The notes beneath the pieces are model-generated. The model saw only the letters and a program-made list of their open reading frames with translations. It was not told where the DNA came from and did not search any database. From the NCBI GenBank assembly GCA_030848705.1, contig CM061243.1, positions 9,201,044 through 9,265,043 of the forward strand: DNA of 64,000 nucleotides, read 5' to 3'. The stretch comes from Heracleum sosnowskyi. Its lineage: Eukaryota > Streptophyta > Magnoliopsida > Apiales > Apiaceae. This document shows positions 55,201-64,000 of this stretch, in pieces. The position numbers and the translations under genes were made by a program. Position 1 is the stretch's first letter. Each line of letters starts with the position of its first letter.

Positions 55201-56832
55201 CATACTCATTTTGTTAACAATTCTGTCACTATTACTGAGCCATCCTCCTATTTAGAAGCCTCAGGAAATCCTTTATGGGTAGAGGCTATGACAAAGGAGA
55301 TTCAGGCACTCCAAGATAATAATACTTGGACATTAACATATTTACCTAAAGGAAAGAAACCTATTGGTTGTAAATGGGTGTACAAGGCTAAATTGAAAAA
55401 GGATGGTTCTCTTGAAAGATGTAAAGCTAGGTTAGTAGCAAAGGGGTTTACACAGAAATATGGGATTGATTATCAAGAGACTTTTTCCCCTGTTGTTAAA
55501 ATGAACACTGTCAGATGTTTGATTGCTTTGGCTGCTCACAAGAAATGGAAACTTTATCAGCTTGATGTGAATAATGCTTTTTTGCATGGAACTTTAAAAG
55601 AGGAAGTCTATATGAAGATTCCAGAAGGTATTTTACATTCTCCACATCAGGTATGCAAGTTGAATAAATCTATATATGGTTTAAAACAGGCTTCAAGGGA
55701 ATGGAATGAGACCTTAGTGGATGAGCTTATAGCTCAAGGTTTTTATCAGTCAAAGTTGGATTATAGTTTATTCATCTTCAAAGATCAAACAGATATCACT
55801 ATTGTGGCTGTATATGTAGATGACATTCTGGTTATTGGTAGTAATTTTTCCAAGATAGAGGCTCTCAAAAAGCATCTTCACTCTACTTTTACTATCAAAG
55901 ACCTTGGAGAATTACATTATTTTCTTGGTATTGAGGTAAGCTATTTACCTGAAGGCACTGTCCTTAGTCAGACAAAGTACTCTAAAGAAATTTTGCAGAC
56001 AGTTGCTGTTGATCTATCCAAGAAAGCTTTGACTCCTTTGCCTATTAATACCAAACTTACAGCTGATGATGGAGATTTCTTCAGTGATGCAGAATTATAC
56101 AGGTCTATAGTTGGCAAGCTAAATTTCTTGACCAATACTAGGCCTGACTTGAGTTACACAGTTCAAGTTCTTAGTCAGTTTTTACAAAGGCCTAGAGTCC
56201 CACATTTTGAAGCCTTGGTGCATACTCTCAGATATCTTTCCACTACCATAGGTCAAGGTATTCTTTTGAAGGCATCAGACTCTCTGACTTTGCAAGCTTT
56301 TTCAGATTCTGATTGGGCCTCTTGCCCAGACACAAGAAGATCTGTTACAGGTTATGTTCTGTTACTGGGAAACTCTCCTGTGACTTGGAAATCTAAGAAG
56401 CAATCCACTGTATCCAGGTCTTCCTCAGAGGCTGAATACAGGGCCATGGCTTCTGCAGCATCAGAGGTTGTCTGGACTGTCAGATTATTGGAAGAATTGG
56501 GTCTTCATAATTTAAAACCTGTACAGTTACAGTGTGATAATCAATCAGCATTGCATATTGCCAATAACCCAGTTTTTCATGAGAGGACAAAACACATAGA
56601 GATTGATTGTCATTTTACTAGAGAGAAGGTCTTGGAAGGCATTCTGCAACTTACTTATCTTCCTACCAAGAGTCAATTGGCTGATGTTCTTACAAAAATT
56701 GTTCCTTCTCCACAATTTAAAGACTTGTTATTCAAGTTGGGTATGGTTCATTCTTCACCACCTCCCAACTTTAGGGGGGATATTAGTGATATTAGTGATA
56801 ATAAATTAGAAAAGTCAAAGTCAAAACAATGA
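52276..56832 (+). CDS. Copia gag-pol polyprotein, complete
   Basis: Open from 52228; the start at 52276 (MNTTAANLV) is preferred because the preceding codons are hydrophobic and atypical. Gag: LVSVKFDGSGFSNWKRSML, a Cys-rich patch CTCNKCTCG and the knuckle CTHCKVPGHSVDRC. Protease: WLLDSGATDHIT. Integrase: LWHMRLGHLPF, HICQVC, IHIDIWGP, VRSDNALEL, PQQNGVVERKHR. RT: ARLVAKGFTQKYGIDYQET, YQLDVNNAFLHG, VYVDDILVIG. RNase H: FSDSDWASC, SSSEAEYRAM, CDNQSALHI. All catalytic residues are present. The frame overruns the polypurine tract and ends 52 bases inside the 3' LTR with SDISDNKLEKSKSKQ. Confidence 0.96.
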   Translation: MNTTAANLVNNHDPSSVYYIHPSDASSTQLVSVKFDGSGFSNWKRSMLLVLSAKNKIGFVDGTIPVPDRVSPEYKFWSRCNDLVISWIIFNLDATIAKSVLFLQTAREIWSDLEERYGYASMAEVYSLEQRLSEMMQGSKNISEFFTAIKTVWDGLLDANPLPSCTCNKCTCGLSQKIQDMQQDQKLLQFMMKLNDNFAAVRANVLMMHPLPNVSAAYRLFAQEERHKEISQASLQTESMAFIADKRNNSNRVGFSHTPGNGFSHTPGNSQYRGNYSGSRKFGSKPGSNYYCTHCKVPGHSVDRCFKIHGFPTSYKGGHNKDTRVAALVQSSDESDSPTDNDHKTDASFSQSSQISPEQYNQLLELLTKQHLSENQQISHNNDAESSHTALLTGKACLLSCSKSEWLLDSGATDHITNNIEDFSVYRVISEFDNTITIPNGSKVLVTHIGDVLLHGNILLKDVLLVPSFHFKLISTHKLCLDLSCQLIFNSDSCFLQDHSQKGPPILLGKLSNGLYSVDKAGMKHSSSLPIQACLSAASIHSASLWHMRLGHLPFPQMKLVVPSCDVKSLSSEHICQVCPLAKKTRNSFPSSCIKTTAIFQLIHIDIWGPYKVKTSTGCNQFLTIVDDFSRFTWVHLIKYKSDVPTVFANFISFVKTQFQTSILCVRSDNALELTAGKMRDLFLKEGIVNQTSCVYSPQQNGVVERKHRHLLETARALYIQSKVPARYWGDCILCATYLINRMPLKSINLQTPYFKLFNSHPSLTNLRCFGCLCYISTLKVNRSKFDNRASSAVFLGYPVHVKGYKVLDLVTNSITISRDVIFYESHFPFHLLQPNGHPYRNSIFLPHMTTTSTSSFDIPPSDFTFSSVSNDFITTPNISYDTPISSIPSATVTPNISFDNHGSNSEHNPGSSQSIDISALSSPEISDVVVPIRQSTRIRNPPTYLNEYQCHYSQSTLSNPHWCNLISSSMLPTSHTHFVNNSVTITEPSSYLEASGNPLWVEAMTKEIQALQDNNTWTLTYLPKGKKPIGCKWVYKAKLKKDGSLERCKARLVAKGFTQKYGIDYQETFSPVVKMNTVRCLIALAAHKKWKLYQLDVNNAFLHGTLKEEVYMKIPEGILHSPHQVCKLNKSIYGLKQASREWNETLVDELIAQGFYQSKLDYSLFIFKDQTDITIVAVYVDDILVIGSNFSKIEALKKHLHSTFTIKDLGELHYFLGIEVSYLPEGTVLSQTKYSKEILQTVAVDLSKKALTPLPINTKLTADDGDFFSDAELYRSIVGKLNFLTNTRPDLSYTVQVLSQFLQRPRVPHFEALVHTLRYLSTTIGQGILLKASDSLTLQAFSDSDWASCPDTRRSVTGYVLLLGNSPVTWKSKKQSTVSRSSSEAEYRAMASAASEVVWTVRLLEELGLHNLKPVQLQCDNQSALHIANNPVFHERTKHIEIDCHFTREKVLEGILQLTYLPTKSQLADVLTKIVPSPQFKDLLFKLGMVHSSPPPNFRGDISDISDNKLEKSKSKQ
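56768..56780 (+). other. Polypurine tract of the copia element
   Basis: ACTTTAGGGGGGA directly precedes the 3' LTR and is also read as codons of the polyprotein (TFRGD region: NFRGD). Confidence 0.85.
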
Positions 56833-57025
56833 GCTGTCATTTGACATTTTTTGTATATTCTGTTAGTTTGTTAGTTCCCGCCACAAGTTAGTTAGAGAAT
56901 AGAACTACTCATTCTTCTTGTATAGTTAGTATAAAGGAGGTATGAGATGATGTACAGAATTATCTTTTTGTATTCAAGTTTTACAAGTAATGAAATGGTT
57001 AAGCTCTCTCTTACAGAAACTATCA
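56781..57025 (+). repeat. 3' LTR of the TA...CA copia element
   Basis: 245 bp. It carries the polyprotein stop codon (TGA, 56830-56832) and ends ACTATCA before the CAAAT duplication. Confidence 0.95.
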
Positions 57026-57039
57026 CAAATTGTGAATCC

Positions 57040-57840
57040 AGGGGAGACTTATGAGCACATTATGGTCTACAGGTTTAACAACAGAGCAGAATGTATCTTT
57101 TGGCTAGCTTCGTCTTCCTGCTTTTAAGCACTATGCTTATGTGTGAACAGTGCAGTTATCGAATAAAAATAACTAGTTTGAGGGGTTAATCTTTATCTGA
57201 GAACAAAAAGATTTGCAGATGGGTTATTTCTTAAAGAAATATTACACTTTTTGCAATCAACTTATATAGATTACGTTCTATTATAACCAGCAAATATTCA
57301 TGGGGAGACTCATAAGCACATTAAGGTCTAGAGGTTTATCACAGAGGAGAATGGAGGTTCTTGCTATCTTTGTCTTTCTGCTGCTACAAGTACTTGCCCT
57401 TATGTGGGAACTTTTTGACTTTAAGCTGAAAAATGTTTGTTAGTGTAATAAATCAGAAAATGACTTAAAGTTAAGTAAAAAAAACAATTTAAAGTCAGAA
57501 GTTGTTCGGAGGTATTTTTTGAAACAACTTATTTTATTTTAAATTTTTTATTTCATAAAAATTAATATCATCATTCAATTGTATTATTTATCAAACTTTT
57601 TTTTTTTTTACATTTTTAATACCTCAAAAGTTACTTAAAATACAAAATTACCCAAACAAATATTAACTTAAATTTTTATTCCTATTTTATCATTTTAAGT
57701 AAATTTAAGTCATAAGCAATAATTTAAAATTTACTTGTCTTTCTTTGAGAACAAAAAGATTTGCAGACGGGTTGCATCCTGATGCCAGTACACGTTTTTC
57801 ACAATCAACTAACATTCATTTATAACCACCATATTCAGAA
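57040..57840 (+). repeat. Duplicated 3' end of the aldose epimerase gene, second copy with insertion
   Basis: GGGGAGACTTATGAGCACAT with TATGGTCTACAGGTTTA at 57046 recurs at 57301 as GGGGAGACTCATAAGCACAT with TAAGGTCTAGAGGTTTA. The following AACAAAAAGATTTGCAGA block occurs at 57200 and 57748. The second copy holds about 320 bp of extra AT-rich DNA (57413-57735) and a stop in the coding part, so it is non-coding. Confidence 0.8.
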
Positions 57841-58335
57841 ACAGCCAATGGCCTTATAGCTTAGTTCACTTGTAAATATAAGATACATGCCAATGTGTCT
57901 CAGACATAAACAGCTCACAATTAGAATTTAAGGTGATGTATAATGTGTTCATTAACTGGTACAAACATTCGGCAGAAAATTTCCCAACAAGTTACCATAA
58001 AAAACTCATCTTAAATGAAACCACGTACGACTTGAAACTTAAAACCAGCCTCAAACAAACCATATAAAACTAAAAAATCAAGTCTTTGACGAAACTGTAA
58101 AACAACATAATATTTCCAGAAAGTACTCGGCATAGTTTATTTGGTTCAGCGCAAAACTACACTAGCAGCCTTCACAAATGGTTCCATGTGACAACAAAAG
58201 AAACTAGGTGTGTACTGCAAGCAAAATCCGCAATGCGAAGCTGCAGCAACATGCAAATGATAACCACCAATACTTGACAAACAATAAGACTTAGAGAGCA
58301 GATACAATTGAACCATGAAAAATCTGTTAAAAGGA

Positions 58336-60099
58336 CTATGTTGTAGTTGTCTTCTTGAAATCAATCTTGTCAACCTTAACCTCCCCGTCGATAAGTTCAT
58401 AAACATAGACAACAACACGCAGTGCATCAATGTCCATGAGAACAAAGCTGGGATTAACATCATACGTTATGCTGCTGTAGGCCCCGGTTGCAGATCCTGG
58501 ATTAATTACCACTCCTGCTTCATGTTTGTAGGCTGTGAACTGATGGGTGTGGCCTGTTACTAGGATGTCTACATCAAGCTGCCTCTGGAGCATGGCCAAT
58601 GAATCTAGATCCCCAGATGGAATGACCTTCAAAATATATAATTATATCAGAATATCCCCTAAAGTCGGATTTGTAAGTAATCCATGCTGTTCATGGAATA
58701 ACTCATTCCTCAAATTATTTCATTAATTGAGTGAAGTACATTTTTAGGTGTAAGATTCTTTTCAGCTAACTCTAACAAGCTTAGACATAGGAAGTTTAGA
58801 GTTGAAGAACCATGTTGAACTTGAACAATCGCAAAAGATGAGTAGATTAAAATGTAAACAAAAAGTTATATGGACAAGGAAAAGAACCAAGACTTGTTTA
58901 TAATGTCGAAACACTTGAGAATATTTTGCTGAATCTATAACATAACTTCTAACTACATGATAAATGTTAAATATAGTATAATTTCAATATCATAAAATTC
59001 TTCGAACAATTATATAGTAAGATAGAACTGTTCAGTGTACTAACGGGATGGACATGAATCAAACCTGATGACCATGGCATATTCCAATCTTGAACTGACC
59101 AATGGTCAGTGTCTTAGTTTCAGGATAACGTGCTTCTTCATCATATTCGCCTCTAGTGATATGCAAGTCAGGACAGATAGTCCTCAAGTAGTCATGAATC
59201 TCCTAAAAAATTGCATTAAAGTTAGAAAGAGAAGAACACAGATATTTAAAAAAAAACATTTACCTACAGACATATAATTTGTTAGAAAACCTCTTGTTGA
59301 AAGAGTGCAACAACAAATAAACTATTCTAGAGCTAAATTAAATCATCGATCCTCTGTACTAATATACCAAGGAAAACCTAAGCTTGCTCTTTACAATAGC
59401 ATCTGTAGTCGTGCTTATAAATTGTAACAAAAAAAAACATGCTTTACAATATAGAAGAAATAACAGATAGCCTGTCATGTTAGTTAGATATGATACAACA
59501 TGAACTAAAATAGACAGACATACAAAAATTGGGTAACTAAGCTCAGGCAAATTTGTCAACCACTCCCAATACTCACTAGTGCCAGAGATCACCATGAAAA
59601 AGCTTTCCCGTGGCAATTCAAAACGGCAATTTAGTTAATCTATATTAAGAACCGAACCAACTACATATTGTACAAGTTACATCCCTGTATATCTATCATT
59701 TACGGCATGCTACAATCGTTTTCCAGTTTATTAAAACAACAAACAGTGGAGATAATGTAATGCTTAATATATTTCCGCTTCATATGTAGCAAAAATCGAC
59801 TTATATAATCAATTCCAATTACAAACACCAGTAAGCACATTCAATCCCAAAAATTCGATAACAAACAATTGAACAACTTAAATACAATCCCAATTAAAAC
59901 AGTGTTAAAATTAACAAGACAAAAAGACAATAGTAAGACATAATATTTGAGAAAAAGAGAAAATTACTTTGATGCATAAATTGCCAGTGCAAAGAATATG
60001 TTGAATCTTGCCAGGAACAAGCATAGATTTGAACTTAGGAGGCAAATCAGGTGCTCTGTGTGAAATATGAAGATCACCCAATGCTAAGACTAACACCAT
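58336..60099 (-). CDS. VPS29: VPS29, retromer subunit
   Basis: Three exons on the minus strand: 60099-59968, 59202-59065 and 58626-58336 (44, 46 and 96 codons), with GT-AG borders and phase 0 at both junctions. The 186-residue product matches the usual VPS29 length. Metallophosphoesterase-fold motifs are all present: LALGDLHI, ICTGN-type LCTGNLCIK, TRGEYDEEARYPETKT, GICHGHQ, VTGHTHQF and NPGSATGAY. VPS29 is the scaffold subunit of retromer, which recycles vacuolar sorting receptors from endosomes; the fold is retained without strong phosphatase activity in known homologues. It starts MVLVLALGD, the conserved N-terminus, rather than the longer in-frame start. No damage is seen. It is the only clearly intact host gene in the window. 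Confidence 0.97.
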
Positions 60100-60109
60100 T
60101 CTTTTCTCA

Positions 60110-61310
60110 AACCCTAATTTCAATACAATATGAATTGAAACAATAGTTATGTGACCCGACCCGATCAAATATTAGTAGCAATCAATACAATTGGGGATGA
60201 TCGAACCTCTAGTAAACGCTCGCTCTTGTTTACATCTGACTTTACCAATCAACTGGGGCTTGGGGCTTAATTCATTTTTAATAATTTATGTTTTGGTTTT
60301 TTTAATTATTCATTTATTCTACTTCTTCTTCTTCTTCTTCTTTTGGTCAAATATTATTCTCCTTCAAATAATTTAATAATATTATTCTTATTAAGTACAA
60401 CCTGTCAAAAAAATTAAATTAAACTTAAAGAAAAATTAAAATTTTAAAGAAAAATATATTTTTCAAGAATTCCAACTTCTCTTTACTACCTACCTTGCCA
60501 AACTTTAAATAGTGGCTTGTCACTTAAATTTTCTTAAAGTGACGTGTTCAGCCAAAATTTTAATGTGTTTGGATGATGTTTCTGTACGTAAAGGTAATTT
60601 ATGATTAACTAACAAAAAACATTGTTAAAAAACAAAACAAAAAATCAAAATAAATTGTTCAAAAAAATAATTATTTATCAATTTCTTACGTCAAGCTAAT
60701 TTTTTTAATTTTAAATCATTTTCTCACTTTGTTTTGAAAACAAAAGATAAATATTCATTAGATCAAAGCATAGTGTAAGGTTCATGATTCTTCACTTAGG
60801 TTTCGGTATTTTGTTTTACTTAAAATAAAAATTATATTACGTCTAGGGAATCCTCCCTTAGGTCTTACTTATCACATTTCTCGGGAATTGAGTCAAAAAT
60901 TCAAACCGTACCAAAATGTTTTCTGACACGTGTTATTTGGCATCTACTTAGAATAGATATGTCAACTTAATGATATATTTTATACTAGGTTCTCTTTGTC
61001 ATACAAAGATACGCAACGACTAAAGGCACGCAAATCGAGAAATTTCAAACACTACTTTTACGAGCAAAAAATGATCACTTTATTTTAAAAAGTGTTATTC
61101 TTAAATATTTTACTCTCAAATATTTTGGATATATTTATTAAATATTTATATTCAATTTATCATGCCAAAAGCCATGTCGATAGACCAAAAATAAATTTTA
61201 TCCCAAAATACCCGTAAATCCTTATTTATCCGGATAAAATCATTTTTAATTCAAACTTATTTATCCATTGGACTTCATATTCATTATTTCATATGTAATA
61301 TTATTTTTGA
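60110..61310. other. Intergenic AT-rich sequence upstream of VPS29
   Basis: This holds the VPS29 promoter side. A CTT microsatellite lies at 60319-60343 (ACTTCTTCTTCTTCTTC). The rest is AT-rich with no gene or clear element termini. Confidence 0.5.
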
Positions 61311-61314
61311 ATAT

Positions 61315-61440
61315 GTTTCAAGTCAAAACATTTGTCTACGTTGTCGGTAAAGACAAATGAATTTTTCGGTCGCTCCGGAAGGCTATTTTAGCAATCGAAA
61401 AATCCGATAAATACTTCTACATATCTTTTTGACTTGAAAC
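61315..61440. other. Nested inverted repeats forming a three-way junction
   Basis: The outer stem GTTTCAAGTCAAAA (61315-61328) pairs with TTTTGACTTGAAAC (61427-61440), 14 bp perfect. Inside, CATTTGTC (61329-61336) pairs with GACAAATG (61352-61359), and ATTTTTCG (61361-61368) pairs with CGAAAAAT (61396-61403), both perfect. The inner stems are almost contiguous with the outer stem. Its role is unknown. Confidence 0.8.
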
Positions 61441-61871
61441 TTGGGATTTGTCATTAGTATCTCTAAATTAATTTTTAGAATTAGTTTCATAATTTTTGGA
61501 TGACTTTTTTCTGGGACCCTTAAAATTGATACGTAATTGATTTAGTGGTGCTTAAAAGTCATAGATGGTCAATGAATTTCAAGGTGAAATTTTGACCATA
61601 TTCCTCTGGGAACATTTCAAGAGGAAACCCAAAATTTCATATTTTTTGGAGTATTTTTCTATTTATTTCAATATATGGGTCATTACGTGTTTTTCGTGTT
61701 TATCGGGTAAATCGAACATGTTTTTAATTTGAAATTTGAATTGCAATACATATATGTGTGTCTATATCATCTGATGTATACTTTGTGACATCACTCCTAG
61801 ATATTTTCTTGGTCCATGTGTTGCTTGCCACTTGTCATGCTTTGATTGACCCACTTTTTCACCATTTTGGG

Positions 61872-61879
61872 TATAAATA
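61872..61879 (+). promoter_or_regulatory. TATA-like box of an unidentified transcription unit or LTR
   Basis: TATAAATA followed by GACCCATTCTCTTCACA is typical of plant promoters and LTR U3/R borders. No ORF follows before the microsatellite, so it may belong to an LTR fragment covering about 60900-62400. Confidence 0.35.
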
Positions 61880-62410
61880 GACCCATTCTCTTCACAATTT
61901 TCTCAAGCCTTTTTGAGCCAATTATATGTTGAAGAAATAATCCTAGAAACACTCTCAAGATCAGTAGATAATTTACGAAAAAGATCTATCCATCTCCTTT
62001 GTATACTTGTGGTTTGATTTAGTTAGTAACAATCTTGAAAAAGAGGTAACTTTGTTTTGTTTAACAAAGACTTTTCTTGAATTGTGAAAACTAGCTTGGT
62101 TTTACTTAGCTTTGGTTAAAAATAAGATAACCTTTAGTAGTATTGTATAAGTTGAAACAAGATCTTCAATACTAAGCAAAACTTGGTCACAGTGTCTTAG
62201 AGAAACAAAAAATCATAAACTTTCAAGTTTTACATCTTTAAGGATTTTTGAATGACAAGACCATTTGAACTTTAATCTTGAACTAGTTATTTCATTTCTT
62301 GGGCTAAAATATTCGGTCCTATTGTCTAAAGAAATAAAAATCTCCCGTGTCTTAACGAGATAAAATATTGTCTCGGATTTTTATTAGACAAGACTAGGTT
62401 CAACAAGTTC

Positions 62411-63690
<1,280 letters not shown>

Positions 63691-64000
63691 TGTCATTTTC
63701 TTACTTATTATATAAATAAATATTTTCTAATTTAAAATTAAAATAACTTAAAGCTCCAAATCTTGTTTTTACATAATTCGGATCAATTCAGAATTCAAGG
63801 ATTTTTTTTTAAATAAATGAAGCCGTAGATTAATTTAAAAAATTAAGCCCTAAACTAATCTTCTTACATGTTAAATCCTCAATTAAATTAAATTATATAT
63901 TCTATAATATATTTAACTGATATTATGTATTTATTACAAAACAATTTTTTTGAAGGAATTACAAAACTTTTTTAAAATAAATTTATTAGCTTATATATAT

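Larger units (their letters stand above)
51616..57025 (+). mobile_element. Intact Ty1/copia retrotransposon with TA...CA termini, 5.4 kb
   Basis: Two 245-bp LTRs (51616-51860, 56781-57025) differ at one position (CCAAAAG versus CCACAAG). Both start TATTAGTG and end ACTATCA. The target duplication is CAAAT (51611-51615, 57026-57030). The primer site is directly at the LTR and one uninterrupted polyprotein spans the interior. This is one of the youngest elements in the window and has no visible defect. The 5' TA instead of TG is a rare terminal type already known among plant copia elements. Confidence 0.96.
50374..57127 (+). pseudogene. Aldose 1-epimerase (galactose mutarotase), 5'-truncated and split by a copia element
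   Basis: Visible exons: about 50374-50430 (FTLNSVVYHV, NDGNNTLHG), 50868-50966 (GKMGFSELIWTVKDY), 51054-51615, and the end of that exon at 57031-57127 after the transposon. Intron borders are GT-AG and phases match. Family residues are present: His in NNTLHGG and in NLASHTYWNLAG, Asp in GYDINYVLDG, and the catalytic Glu in CLETQGFPDAVNQPNFPS. The usual N-terminal 70-80 residues are not found upstream. A 354-bp MITE lies in the first visible intron. The copia insertion cuts the codon after FPSQ, and the displaced end reads NPGETYEHIMVYRF. The enzyme interconverts sugar anomers in the cytosol. This copy is almost certainly inactive. Confidence 0.88.

Overview
This window reads as nuclear DNA of a flowering plant, most likely a eudicot. 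It has AT-rich intergenic sequence, short GT-AG introns, Tat-type Ty3 and Sirevirus-type Ty1 retrotransposons, Helitrons, MULE- and hAT-like elements and one clearly recognisable plant housekeeping gene (VPS29). I cannot name the species. About two thirds of the window is transposable-element DNA.

Layout. 1-6434: the 3' end of a Tat-lineage Ty3/gypsy element on + (integrase tail, two tandem-repeat arrays, an antisense intron-containing gene, polypurine tract, 3' LTR). 6435-10161: AT-rich degenerate repeats. 10162-11692: a non-autonomous DNA transposon with ~120-bp inverted termini. ~11930-17125: an intron-containing host gene I do not recognise, with an in-frame stop inside a frame that stays open across the next splice junction. 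17797-21083: two head-to-tail Helitrons, the first carrying a poly(A)-tailed retro-insertion. 21089-31563: a complete but mutated Tat element on - with 495-bp LTRs, AAACC target duplications and its own antisense gene. 31655-33036: a Helitron on -. 33335-47830: a 14.5-kb Sirevirus-like Ty1/copia element on - with >99% identical LTRs, GCTAT target duplications, open gag and pol, and a very large third ORF. 49293-49842: an hAT-like element. 50374-57127: a 5'-truncated aldose 1-epimerase gene with a MULE-type MITE in its first visible intron and an intact 5.4-kb copia element (TA...CA termini) in its last exon. 58336-60099: VPS29 on -. 61315-62547: a structured palindromic block, a TATA-like site and a (TA)67 microsatellite. 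62548 onward: a second Sirevirus-like LTR.

The host genes show no operon-like or functional linkage. The coherent biology is that of the mobile elements. Four retroelements each carry their own short motif, repeated many times and usually in both orientations: TCCGG in the first Tat, TCGACC in the second Tat, CTGTC in the Sirevirus, and TTCGAT/ATCGAA in the LTR at 62548. In both Tat elements an intron-bearing gene of the 'putative gypsy type transposon' family faces pol from the 3' region. These two patterns are the strongest candidates for something under-described. Two young elements (Sirevirus and TA...CA copia) look structurally intact and may be recently or currently mobile.
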